Below are positions 1-13,708 of a stretch of DNA of 64,000 nucleotides, one piece after another. The DNA is from Imperialibacter sp963977595 (GTDB lineage: Bacteria > Bacteroidota > Bacteroidia > Cytophagales > Cyclobacteriaceae): positions 6,792,910 to 6,856,909 of the forward strand of contig NZ_CP180355.1 of NCBI RefSeq assembly GCF_048007035.1, in the 5' to 3' direction. The position numbers were made by a program, and so were the translations under genes. The notes beneath the pieces are model-generated. The model was not told the DNA's origin. It saw nothing but the letters and a program-made list of their open reading frames with translations, and searched no databases. The stretch's first letter is position 1, and every line of letters begins with the position of its first letter.

Positions 1-3000
1 TCAATACCGGTGTGGTGTCCGTCGTAGCGCTTGTTGAAATCGTTGGAACAACGGGAGGAACATTGTCATAAACTGTTGTGGCAGTAGTCGCTGCGGTGTT
101 GTTGTTGCCAGCAGCGTCCTGGGCTACGTTCGCTGCTACGTCTACACTGATATCGCCAGCACCACTCGGGGTGATCTGTACAGTGTAGGTCCCATCTCCA
201 TTGTCTGTAAATCCTGTTACTGATCCGTTGCCTACAGTTACATCCCCACTTACAAAGCCTGTGACTACTTCACCGAAGTCTACCGTCACATTATAAGGGG
301 TCGTGCTGTTCACTGCCGATGGGCCACCTGTGATGCTTGCCGCAGGAGCCGTTGTATCATAAACTGTTGTGGCAGTAGTCGCTGCGGTGTTGTTGTTGCC
401 AGCAGCGTCCTGGGCTACGTTCGCCGCTACGTCTACACTGATATCGCCAGCACCACTCGGGGTGATCTGTACTGTGTAGGTCCCATCTCCATTGTCTGTA
501 AATCCTGTTACTGATCCGTTCCCTACAGTTACATCCCCACTTACAAAGCCTGTGACTACTTCACCGAAGTCTACCGTCACATTATAAGGGGTCGTGCTGT
601 TCACTGCCGATGGAGCACCTGTGATGCTTGCCGCAGGAGCCGTTGTGTCATAAACTGTTGTGGCAGTAGTCGCTGCGGTGTTGTTGTTGCCAGCAGCGTC
701 CTGGGCTACGTTCGCTGCTACGTCTACACTGATATCGCCAGCACCACTCGGGGTGATCTGTACAGTGTAGCTGCCATCTCCATTGTCTGTAAATCCTGTT
801 ACTGATCCGTTGCCTACAGTTACATCCCCACTTACAAAGCCTGTGACTACTTCACCGAAGTCTACCGTTACATTATAAGGGGTCGTGCTGTTCACTGCCG
901 ATGGAGCACCTGTGATGCTTGCCGCAGGAGCCGTTGTGTCATAAACTGTTGTGGCAGTAGTCGCTGCGGTGTTGTTGTTGCCAGCAGCGTCCTGGGCTAC
1001 GTTCGCTGCTACGTCTACACTGATATCGCCAGCACCACTCGGGGTGATCTGTACTGTGTAGGTCCCATCTCCATTGTCTGTAAATCCTGTTACTGATCCG
1101 TTGCCTACAGTTACATCCCCACTTACAAAGCCTGTGACTACTTCACCGAAGTCTACCGTCACATTATAAGGGGTCGTGCTGTTCACTGCCGATGGAGCAC
1201 CTGTGATGCTTGCCGCAGGAGCCGTTGTGTCATAAACTGTTGTGGCAGTAGTCGCTGCGGTGTTGTTGTTGCCAGCAGCGTCCTGGGCTACGTTCGCTGC
1301 TACGTCTACACTGATATCGCCAGCACCACTCGGGGTGATCTGTACTGTGTAGGTCCCATCTCCATTGTCTGTAAATCCTGTTACTGATCCGTTGCCTACA
1401 GTTACATCCCCACTTACAAAGCCTGTGACTACTTCACCGAAGTCTACCGTCACATTATAAGGGGTCGTGCTGTTCACTGCCGATGGGCCACCTGTGATGC
1501 TTGCCGCAGGAGCCGTTGTGTCATAAACTGTCGTGGCAGTAGTCGCTGCGGTGTTGTTGTTGCCAGCAGCGTCCTGGGCTACGTTCGCTGCTACGTCTAC
1601 ACTGATATCGCCAGCACCACTCGGGGTGATCTGTACTGTGTAGGTCCCATCTCCATTGTCTGTAAATCCTGTTACTGATCCGTTGCCTACAGTTACATCC
1701 CCACTTACAAAGCCTGTGACTACTTCACCGAAGTCTACCGTCACATTATAAGGGGTCGTGCTGTTCACTGCCGATGGGCCACCTGTGATGCTTGCCGCAG
1801 GAGCCGTTGTGTCATAAACTGTCGTGGCAGTAGTCGCTGCGGTGTTGTTGTTGCCAGCAGCGTCCTGGGCTACGTTCGCTGCTACGTCTACACTGATATC
1901 GCCAGCACCACTCGGGGTGATCTGTACAGTGTAGCTGCCATCTCCATTGTCTGTAAATCCTGTTACTGATCCGTTCCCTACAGTTACATCCCCACTTACA
2001 AAGCCTGTGACTACTTCACCGAAGTCTACCGTCACATTATAAGGGGTCGTGCTGTTCACTGCCGATGGAGCACCTGTGATGCTTGCCGCAGGAGCCGTTG
2101 TATCATAAACTGTTGTGGCAGTAGTCGCTGCGGTGTTGTTGTTGCCAGCAGCGTCCTGGGCTACGTTCGCCGCTACGTCTACACTGATATCGCCAGCACC
2201 ACTCGGGGTGATCTGTACTGTGTAGCTGCCATCTCCATTGTCTGTAAATCCTGTTACTGATCCGTTGCCTACAGTTACATCCCCACTTACAAAGCCTGTG
2301 ACTACTTCACCGAAGTCTACCGTCACATTATAAGGGGTCGTGCTGTTCACTGCCGATGGAGCACCTGTGATGCTTGCCGCAGGAGCCGTTGTATCATAAA
2401 CTGTTGTGGCAGTAGTCGCTGCGGTGTTGTTGTTGCCAGCTGCGTCCTGGGCTACGTTCGCCGCTACGTCTACACTGATATCGCCAGCACCACTCGGGGT
2501 GATCTGTACTGTGTAGCTGCCATCTCCATTGTCTGTAAATCCTGTTACTGATCCGTTGCCTACAGTTACATCCCCACTTACAAAGCCTGTGACTACTTCA
2601 CCGAAGTCTACCGTCACATTATAAGGGGTCGTGCTGTTCACTGCCGATGGAGCACCTGTGATGCTTGCCGCAGGAGCCGTTGTATCATAAACTGTTGTGG
2701 CAGTAGTCGCTGCGGTGTTGTTGTTGCCAGCTGCGTCCTGGGCTACGTTCGCCGCTACGTCTACACTGATATCGCCAGCACCACTCGGGGTGATCTGTAC
2801 TGTGTAGCTGCCATCTCCATTGTCTGTAAATCCTGTTACTGATCCGTTGCCTACAGTTACATCCCCACTTACAAAGCCTGTGACTACTTCACCGAAGTCT
2901 ACCGTCACATTATAAGGGGTCGTGCTGTTCACTGCCGATGGGCCACCTGTGATGCTTGCCGCAGGAGCCGTTGTGTCATAAACTGTTGTGGCAGTAGTCG

Positions 3001-6000
3001 CTGCGGTGTTGTTGTTGCCAGCTGCGTCCTGGGCTACGTTCGCTGCTACGTCTACACTGATATCGCCAGCACCACTCGGGGTGATCTGTACTGTGTAGCT
3101 GCCATCTCCATTGTCTGTAAATCCTGTTACTGATCCGTTGCCTACAGTTACATCCCCACTTACAAAGCCTGTGACTACTTCACCGAAGTCTACCGTCACA
3201 TTATAAGGGGTCGTGCTGTTCACTGCCGATGGAGCACCTGTGATGCTTGCCGCAGGAGCCGTTGTGTCATAAACTGTCGTGGCAGTAGTCGCTGCGGTGT
3301 TGTTGTTGCCAGCAGCGTCCTGGGCTACGTTCGCCGCTACGTCTACACTGATATCGCCAGCACCACTCGGGGTGATCTGTACTGTGTAGGTCCCATCTCC
3401 ATTGTCTGTAAATCCTGTTACTGATCCGTTGCCTACAGTTACATCCCCACTTACAAAGCCTGTGACTACTTCACCGAAGTCTACCGTCACATTATAAGGG
3501 GTCGTGCTGTTCACTGCCGATGGGCCACCTGTGATGCTTGCCGCAGGAGCCGTTGTGTCATAAACTGTTGTGGCAGTAGTCGCTGCGGTGTTGTTGTTGC
3601 CAGCTGCGTCCTGGGCTACGTTCGCTGCTACGTCTACACTGATATCGCCAGCACCACTCGGGGTGATCTGTACTGTGTAGGTCCCATCTCCATTGTCTGT
3701 AAATCCTGTTACTGATCCGTTGCCTACAGTTACATCCCCACTTACAAAGCCTGTGACTACTTCACCGAAGTCTACCGTCACATTATAAGGGGTCGTGCTG
3801 TTCACTGCCGATGGAGCACCTGTGATGCTTGCCGCAGGAGCCGTTGTGTCATAAACTGTTGTGGCAGTAGTCGCTGCGGTGTTGTTGTTGCCAGCAGCGT
3901 CCTGGGCTACGTTCGCTGCTACGTCTACACTGATATCGCCAGCACCACTCGGGGTGATCTGTACTGTGTAGGTCCCATCTCCATTGTCTGTAAATCCTGT
4001 TACTGATCCGTTGCCTACAGTTACATCCCCACTTACAAAGCCTGTGACTACTTCACCGAAGTCTACCGTCACATTATAAGGGGTCGTGCTGTTCACTGCC
4101 GATGGGCCACCTGTGATGCTTGCCGCAGGAGCCGTTGTGTCATAAACTGTTGTGGCAGTAGTCGCTGCGGTGTTGTTGTTGCCAGCTGCGTCCTGGGCTA
4201 CGTTCGCCGCTACGTCTACACTGATATCGCCAGCACCACTCGGGGTGATCTGTACTGTGTAGCTGCCATCTCCATTGTCTGTAAATCCTGTTACTGATCC
4301 GTTCCCTACAGTTACATCCCCACTTACAAAGCCTGTGACTACTTCACCGAAGTCTACCGTCACATTATAAGGGGTCGTGCTGTTCACTGCCGATGGAGCA
4401 CCTGTGATGCTTGCCGCAGGAGCCGTTGTATCATAAACTGTTGTGGCAGTAGTCGCTGCGGTGTTGTTGTTGCCAGCTGCGTCCTGGGCTACGTTCGCTG
4501 CTACGTCTACACTGATATCGCCAGCACCACTCGGGGTGATCTGTACTGTGTAGGTCCCATCTCCATTGTCTGTAAATCCTGTTACTGATCCGTTGCCTAC
4601 AGTTACATCCCCACTTACAAAGCCTGTGACTACTTCACCGAAGTCTACCGTCACATTATAAGGGGTCGTGCTGTTCACTGCCGATGGAGCACCTGTGATG
4701 CTTGCCGCAGGAGCCGTTGTATCATAAACTGTTGTGGCAGTAGTCGCTGCGGTGTTGTTGTTGCCAGCTGCGTCCTGGGCTACGTTCGCCGCTACGTCTA
4801 CACTGATATCGCCAGCACCACTCGGGGTGATCTGTACTGTGTAGCTGCCATCTCCATTGTCTGTAAATCCTGTTACTGATCCGTTGCCTACAGTTACATC
4901 CCCACTTACAAAGCCTGTGACTACTTCACCGAAGTCTACCGTCACATTATAAGGGGTCGTGCTGTTCACTGCCGATGGGCCACCTGTGATGCTTGCCGCA
5001 GGAGCCGTTGTGTCATAAACTGTCGTGGCAGTAGTCGCTGCGGTGTTGTTGTTGCCAGCTGCGTCCTGGGCTACGTTCGCTGCTACGTCTACACTGATAT
5101 CGCCAGCACCACTCGGGGTGATCTGTACTGTGTAGCTGCCATCTCCATTGTCTGTAAATCCTGTTACTGATCCGTTCCCTACAGTTACATCCCCACTTAC
5201 AAAGCCTGTGACTACTTCACCGAAGTCTACCGTCACATTATAAGGGGTCGTGCTGTTCACTGCCGATGGAGCACCTGTGATGCTTGCCGCAGGAGCCGTT
5301 GTGTCATAAACTGTTGTGGCAGTAGTCGCTGCGGTGTTGTTGTTGCCAGCAGCGTCCTGGGCTACGTTCGCTGCTACGTCTACACTGATATCGCCAGCAC
5401 CACTCGGGGTGATCTGTACTGTGTAGGTCCCATCTCCATTGTCTGTAAATCCTGTTACTGATCCGTTGCCTACAGTTACATCCCCACTTACAAAGCCTGT
5501 GACTACTTCACCGAAGTCTACCGTCACATTATAAGGGGTCGTGCTGTTCACTGCCGATGGGCCACCTGTGATGCTTGCCGCAGGAGCCGTTGTATCATAA
5601 ACTGTTGTGGCAGTAGTCGCTGCGGTGTTGTTGTTGCCAGCAGCGTCCTGGGCTACGTTCGCTGCTACGTCTACACTGATATCGCCAGCACCACTCGGGG
5701 TGATCTGTACTGTGTAGCTGCCATCTCCATTGTCTGTAAATCCTGTTACTGATCCGTTGCCTACAGTTACATCCCCACTTACAAAGCCTGTGACTACTTC
5801 ACCGAAGTCTACCGTCACATTATAAGGGGTCGTGCTGTTCACTGCCGATGGAGCACCTGTGATGCTTGCCGCAGGAGCCGTTGTATCATAAACTGTCGTG
5901 GCAGTAGTCGCTGCGGTGTTGTTGTTGCCAGCAGCGTCCTGGGCTACGTTCGCTGCTACGTCTACACTGATATCGCCAGCACCACTCGGGGTGATCTGTA

Positions 6001-9000
6001 CAGTGTAGGTCCCATCTCCATTGTCTGTAAATCCTGTTACTGATCCGTTGCCTACAGTTACATCCCCACTTACAAAGCCTGTGACTACTTCACCGAAGTC
6101 TACCGTCACATTATAAGGGGTCGTGCTGTTCACTGCCGATGGGCCACCTGTGATGCTTGCCGCAGGAGCCGTTGTGTCATAAACTGTTGTGGCAGTAGTC
6201 GCTGCGGTGTTGTTGTTGCCAGCTGCGTCCTGGGCTACGTTCGCTGCTACGTCTACACTGATATCGCCAGCACCACTCGGGGTGATCTGTACTGTGTAGG
6301 TCCCATCTCCATTGTCTGTAAATCCTGTTACTGATCCGTTGCCTACAGTTACATCCCCACTTACAAAGCCTGTGACTACTTCACCGAAGTCTACCGTCAC
6401 ATTATAAGGGGTCGTGCTGTTCACTGCCGATGGGCCACCTGTGATGCTTGCCGCAGGAGCCGTTGTGTCATAAACTGTCGTGGCAGTAGTCGCTGCGGTG
6501 TTGTTGTTGCCAGCAGCGTCCTGGGCTACGTTCGCTGCTACGTCTACACTGATATCGCCAGCACCACTCGGGGTGATCTGTACTGTGTAGGTCCCATCTC
6601 CATTGTCTGTAAATCCTGTTACTGATCCGTTGCCTACAGTTACATCCCCACTTACAAAGCCTGTGACTACTTCACCGAAGTCTACCGTCACATTATAAGG
6701 GGTCGTGCTGTTCACTGCCGATGGGCCACCTGTGATGCTTGCCGCAGGAGCCGTTGTGTCATAAACTGTCGTGGCAGTAGTCGCTGCGGTGTTGTTGTTG
6801 CCAGCAGCGTCCTGGGCTACGTTCGCTGCTACGTCTACACTGATATCGCCAGCACCACTCGGGGTGATCTGTACAGTGTAGCTGCCATCTCCATTGTCTG
6901 TAAATCCTGTTACTGATCCGTTCCCTACAGTTACATCCCCACTTACAAAGCCTGTGACTACTTCACCGAAGTCTACCGTCACATTATAAGGGGTCGTGCT
7001 GTTCACTGCCGATGGAGCACCTGTGATGCTTGCCGCAGGAGCCGTTGTATCATAAACTGTTGTGGCAGTAGTCGCTGCGGTGTTGTTGTTGCCAGCAGCG
7101 TCCTGGGCTACGTTCGCCGCTACGTCTACACTGATATCGCCAGCACCACTCGGGGTGATCTGTACTGTGTAGCTGCCATCTCCATTGTCTGTAAATCCTG
7201 TTACTGATCCGTTGCCTACAGTTACATCCCCACTTACAAAGCCTGTGACTACTTCACCGAAGTCTACCGTCACATTATAAGGGGTCGTGCTGTTCACTGC
7301 CGATGGGCCACCTGTGATGCTTGCCGCAGGAGCCGTTGTATCATAAACTGTTGTGGCAGTAGTCGCTGCGGTGTTGTTGTTGCCAGCAGCGTCCTGGGCT
7401 ACGTTCGCTGCTACGTCTACACTGATATCGCCAGCACCACTCGGGGTGATCTGTACTGTGTAGCTGCCATCTCCATTGTCTGTAAATCCTGTTACTGATC
7501 CGTTGCCTACAGTTACATCCCCACTTACAAAGCCTGTGACTACTTCACCGAAGTCTACCGTCACATTATAAGGGGTCGTGCTGTTCACTGCCGATGGAGC
7601 ACCTGTGATGCTTGCCGCAGGAGCCGTTGTATCATAAACTGTCGTGGCAGTAGTCGCTGCGGTGTTGTTGTTGCCAGCAGCGTCCTGGGCTACGTTCGCT
7701 GCTACGTCTACACTGATATCGCCAGCACCACTCGGGGTGATCTGTACAGTGTAGGTCCCATCTCCATTGTCTGTAAATCCTGTTACTGATCCGTTGCCTA
7801 CAGTTACATCCCCACTTACAAAGCCTGTGACTACTTCACCGAAGTCTACCGTCACATTATAAGGGGTCGTGCTGTTCACTGCCGATGGGCCACCTGTGAT
7901 GCTTGCCGCAGGAGCCGTTGTGTCATAAACTGTTGTGGCAGTAGTCGCTGCGGTGTTGTTGTTGCCAGCTGCGTCCTGGGCTACGTTCGCTGCTACGTCT
8001 ACACTGATATCGCCAGCACCACTCGGGGTGATCTGTACTGTGTAGGTCCCATCTCCATTGTCTGTAAATCCTGTTACTGATCCGTTGCCTACAGTTACAT
8101 CCCCACTTACAAAGCCTGTGACTACTTCACCGAAGTCTACCGTCACATTATAAGGGGTCGTGCTGTTCACTGCCGATGGGCCACCTGTGATGCTTGCCGC
8201 AGGAGCCGTTGTGTCATAAACTGTCGTGGCAGTAGTCGCTGCGGTGTTGTTGTTGCCAGCAGCGTCCTGGGCTACGTTCGCTGCTACGTCTACACTGATA
8301 TCGCCAGCACCACTCGGGGTGATCTGTACTGTGTAGGTCCCATCTCCATTGTCTGTAAATCCTGTTACTGATCCGTTGCCTACAGTTACATCCCCACTTA
8401 CAAAGCCTGTGACTACTTCACCGAAGTCTACCGTCACATTATAAGGGGTCGTGCTGTTCACTGCCGATGGGCCACCTGTGATGCTTGCCGCAGGAGCCGT
8501 TGTGTCATAAACTGTCGTGGCAGTAGTCGCTGCGGTGTTGTTGTTGCCAGCAGCGTCCTGGGCTACGTTCGCTGCTACGTCTACACTGATATCGCCAGCA
8601 CCACTCGGGGTGATCTGTACAGTGTAGCTGCCATCTCCATTGTCTGTAAATCCTGTTACTGATCCGTTCCCTACAGTTACATCCCCACTTACAAAGCCTG
8701 TGACTACTTCACCGAAGTCTACCGTCACATTATAAGGGGTCGTGCTGTTCACTGCCGATGGAGCACCTGTGATGCTTGCCGCAGGAGCCGTTGTATCATA
8801 AACTGTTGTGGCAGTAGTCGCTGCGGTGTTGTTGTTGCCAGCAGCGTCCTGGGCTACGTTCGCCGCTACGTCTACACTGATATCGCCAGCACCACTCGGG
8901 GTGATCTGTACTGTGTAGCTGCCATCTCCATTGTCTGTAAATCCTGTTACTGATCCGTTGCCTACAGTTACATCCCCACTTACAAAGCCTGTGACTACTT

Positions 9001-12000
9001 CACCGAAGTCTACCGTCACATTATAAGGGGTCGTGCTGTTCACTGCCGATGGAGCACCTGTGATGCTTGCCGCAGGAGCCGTTGTATCATAAACTGTTGT
9101 GGCAGTAGTCGCTGCGGTGTTGTTGTTGCCAGCTGCGTCCTGGGCTACGTTCGCCGCTACGTCTACACTGATATCGCCAGCACCACTCGGGGTGATCTGT
9201 ACTGTGTAGCTGCCATCTCCATTGTCTGTAAATCCTGTTACTGATCCGTTGCCTACAGTTACATCCCCACTTACAAAGCCTGTGACTACTTCACCGAAGT
9301 CTACCGTCACATTATAAGGGGTCGTGCTGTTCACTGCCGATGGAGCACCTGTGATGCTTGCCGCAGGAGCCGTTGTATCATAAACTGTTGTGGCAGTAGT
9401 CGCTGCGGTGTTGTTGTTGCCAGCTGCGTCCTGGGCTACGTTCGCCGCTACGTCTACACTGATATCGCCAGCACCACTCGGGGTGATCTGTACTGTGTAG
9501 CTGCCATCTCCATTGTCTGTAAATCCTGTTACTGATCCGTTGCCTACAGTTACATCCCCACTTACAAAGCCTGTGACTACTTCACCGAAGTCTACCGTCA
9601 CATTATAAGGGGTCGTGCTGTTCACTGCCGATGGGCCACCTGTGATGCTTGCCGCAGGAGCCGTTGTGTCATAAACTGTTGTGGCAGTAGTCGCTGCGGT
9701 GTTGTTGTTGCCAGCTGCGTCCTGGGCTACGTTCGCTGCTACGTCTACACTGATATCGCCAGCACCACTCGGGGTGATCTGTACTGTGTAGCTGCCATCT
9801 CCATTGTCTGTAAATCCTGTTACTGATCCGTTGCCTACAGTTACATCCCCACTTACAAAGCCTGTGACTACTTCACCGAAGTCTACCGTCACATTATAAG
9901 GGGTCGTGCTGTTCACTGCCGATGGAGCACCTGTGATGCTTGCCGCAGGAGCCGTTGTGTCATAAACTGTCGTGGCAGTAGTCGCTGCGGTGTTGTTGTT
10001 GCCAGCAGCGTCCTGGGCTACGTTCGCCGCTACGTCTACACTGATATCGCCAGCACCACTCGGGGTGATCTGTACTGTGTAGGTCCCATCTCCATTGTCT
10101 GTAAATCCTGTTACTGATCCGTTGCCTACAGTTACATCCCCACTTACAAAGCCTGTGACTACTTCACCGAAGTCTACCGTCACATTATAAGGGGTCGTGC
10201 TGTTCACTGCCGATGGGCCACCTGTGATGCTTGCCGCAGGAGCCGTTGTGTCATAAACTGTTGTGGCAGTAGTCGCTGCGGTGTTGTTGTTGCCAGCTGC
10301 GTCCTGGGCTACGTTCGCTGCTACGTCTACACTGATATCGCCAGCACCACTCGGGGTGATCTGTACTGTGTAGGTCCCATCTCCATTGTCTGTAAATCCT
10401 GTTACTGATCCGTTGCCTACAGTTACATCCCCACTTACAAAGCCTGTGACTACTTCACCGAAGTCTACCGTCACATTATAAGGGGTCGTGCTGTTCACTG
10501 CCGATGGAGCACCTGTGATGCTTGCCGCAGGAGCCGTTGTGTCATAAACTGTTGTGGCAGTAGTCGCTGCGGTGTTGTTGTTGCCAGCAGCGTCCTGGGC
10601 TACGTTCGCTGCTACGTCTACACTGATATCGCCAGCACCACTCGGGGTGATCTGTACTGTGTAGGTCCCATCTCCATTGTCTGTAAATCCTGTTACTGAT
10701 CCGTTGCCTACAGTTACATCCCCACTTACAAAGCCTGTGACTACTTCACCGAAGTCTACCGTCACATTATAAGGGGTCGTGCTGTTCACTGCCGATGGGC
10801 CACCTGTGATGCTTGCCGCAGGAGCCGTTGTGTCATAAACTGTTGTGGCAGTAGTCGCTGCGGTGTTGTTGTTGCCAGCTGCGTCCTGGGCTACGTTCGC
10901 CGCTACGTCTACACTGATATCGCCAGCACCACTCGGGGTGATCTGTACTGTGTAGCTGCCATCTCCATTGTCTGTAAATCCTGTTACTGATCCGTTCCCT
11001 ACAGTTACATCCCCACTTACAAAGCCTGTGACTACTTCACCGAAGTCTACCGTCACATTATAAGGGGTCGTGCTGTTCACTGCCGATGGAGCACCTGTGA
11101 TGCTTGCCGCAGGAGCCGTTGTATCATAAACTGTTGTGGCAGTAGTCGCTGCGGTGTTGTTGTTGCCAGCTGCGTCCTGGGCTACGTTCGCTGCTACGTC
11201 TACACTGATATCGCCAGCACCACTCGGGGTGATCTGTACTGTGTAGGTCCCATCTCCATTGTCTGTAAATCCTGTTACTGATCCGTTGCCTACAGTTACA
11301 TCCCCACTTACAAAGCCTGTGACTACTTCACCGAAGTCTACCGTCACATTATAAGGGGTCGTGCTGTTCACTGCCGATGGAGCACCTGTGATGCTTGCCG
11401 CAGGAGCCGTTGTATCATAAACTGTTGTGGCAGTAGTCGCTGCGGTGTTGTTGTTGCCAGCTGCGTCCTGGGCTACGTTCGCCGCTACGTCTACACTGAT
11501 ATCGCCAGCACCACTCGGGGTGATCTGTACTGTGTAGCTGCCATCTCCATTGTCTGTAAATCCTGTTACTGATCCGTTGCCTACAGTTACATCCCCACTT
11601 ACAAAGCCTGTGACTACTTCACCGAAGTCTACCGTCACATTATAAGGGGTCGTGCTGTTCACTGCCGATGGGCCACCTGTGATGCTTGCCGCAGGAGCCG
11701 TTGTGTCATAAACTGTCGTGGCAGTAGTCGCTGCGGTGTTGTTGTTGCCAGCTGCGTCCTGGGCTACGTTCGCTGCTACGTCTACACTGATATCGCCAGC
11801 ACCACTCGGGGTGATCTGTACTGTGTAGCTGCCATCTCCATTGTCTGTAAATCCTGTTACTGATCCGTTCCCTACAGTTACATCCCCACTTACAAAGCCT
11901 GTGACTACTTCACCGAAGTCTACCGTCACATTATAAGGGGTCGTGCTGTTCACTGCCGATGGAGCACCTGTGATGCTTGCCGCAGGAGCCGTTGTGTCAT

Positions 12001-13708
12001 AAACTGTTGTGGCAGTAGTCGCTGCGGTGTTGTTGTTGCCAGCAGCGTCCTGGGCTACGTTCGCTGCTACGTCTACACTGATATCGCCAGCACCACTCGG
12101 GGTGATCTGTACTGTGTAGGTCCCATCTCCATTGTCTGTAAATCCTGTTACTGATCCGTTGCCTACAGTTACATCCCCACTTACAAAGCCTGTGACTACT
12201 TCACCGAAGTCTACCGTCACATTATAAGGGGTCGTGCTGTTCACTGCCGATGGGCCACCTGTGATGCTTGCCGCAGGAGCCGTTGTATCATAAACTGTTG
12301 TGGCAGTAGTCGCTGCGGTGTTGTTGTTGCCAGCAGCGTCCTGGGCTACGTTCGCTGCTACGTCTACACTGATATCGCCAGCACCACTCGGGGTGATCTG
12401 TACTGTGTAGCTGCCATCTCCATTGTCTGTAAATCCTGTTACTGATCCGTTGCCTACAGTTACATCCCCACTTACAAAGCCTGTGACTACTTCACCGAAG
12501 TCTACCGTCACATTATAAGGGGTCGTGCTGTTCACTGCCGATGGAGCACCTGTGATGCTTGCCGCAGGAGCCGTTGTATCATAAACTGTCGTGGCAGTAG
12601 TCGCTGCGGTGTTGTTGTTGCCAGCAGCGTCCTGGGCTACGTTCGCTGCTACGTCTACACTGATATCGCCAGCACCACTCGGGGTGATCTGTACAGTGTA
12701 GGTCCCATCTCCATTGTCTGTAAATCCTGTTACTGATCCGTTGCCTACAGTTACATCCCCACTTACAAAGCCTGTGACTACTTCACCGAAGTCTACCGTC
12801 ACATTATAAGGGGTCGTGCTGTTCACTGCCGATGGGCCACCTGTGATGCTTGCCGCAGGAGCCGTTGTGTCATAAACTGTTGTGGCAGTAGTCGCTGCGG
12901 TGTTGTTGTTGCCAGCTGCGTCCTGGGCTACGTTCGCTGCTACGTCTACACTGATATCGCCAGCACCACTCGGGGTGATCTGTACTGTGTAGGTCCCATC
13001 TCCATTGTCTGTAAATCCTGTTACTGATCCGTTGCCTACAGTTACATCCCCACTTACAAAGCCTGTGACTACTTCACCGAAGTCTACCGTCACATTATAA
13101 GGGGTCGTGCTGTTCACTGCCGATGGGCCACCTGTGATGCTTGCCGCAGGAGCCGTTGTGTCATAAACTGTCGTGGCAGTAGTCGCTGCGGTGTTGTTGT
13201 TGCCAGCAGCGTCCTGGGCTACGTTCGCTGCTACGTCTACACTGATATCGCCAGCACCACTCGGGGTGATCTGTACTGTGTAGGTCCCATCTCCATTGTC
13301 TGTAAATCCTGTTACTGATCCGTTGCCTACAGTTACATCCCCACTTACAAAGCCTGTGACTACTTCACCGAAGTCTACCGTCACATTATAAGGGGTCGTG
13401 CTGTTCACTGCCGATGGGCCACCTGTGATGCTTGCCGCAGGAGCCGTTGTGTCATAAACTGTCGTGGCAGTAGTCGCTGCGGTGTTGTTGTTGCCAGCAG
13501 CGTCCTGGGCTACGTTCGCTGCTACGTCTACACTGATATCGCCAGCACCACTCGGGGTGATCTGTACAGTGTAGCTGCCATCTCCATTGTCTGTAAATCC
13601 TGTTACTGATCCGTTCCCTACAGTTACATCCCCACTTACAAAGCCTGTGACTACTTCACCGAAGTCTACCGTCACATTATAAGGGGTCGTGCTGTTCACT
13701 GCCGATGG
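1..13708 (-). CDS. Giant Ig-repeat adhesin, C-terminal part in window (no stop, runs off left edge)
   Basis: This is the continuation of the adhesin whose start is at 18738, in the frame shifted by one base relative to the N-terminal part. It is open from the frameshift near 13709 to the window edge. It contains no Met, so it has no start of its own. It encodes about 47 copies of a 97-residue Ig-like domain (Big_12-like: a TPYNVTVDFGEVVTGF strand, a GSVTGFTDNGDG hairpin and a VAANVAQDAAGN C-terminal strand). At 65 the array ends and a different sequence starts (VYDNVPPVVPTIS, then TTDTTPVL), which looks like another bacterial Ig-like repeat type. The protein was probably built as a surface stalk, and a C-terminal sorting domain is expected beyond the left edge. 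If the frameshift is a sequencing error, this and the next CDS are one gene of more than 6200 codons. Confidence 0.8.
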
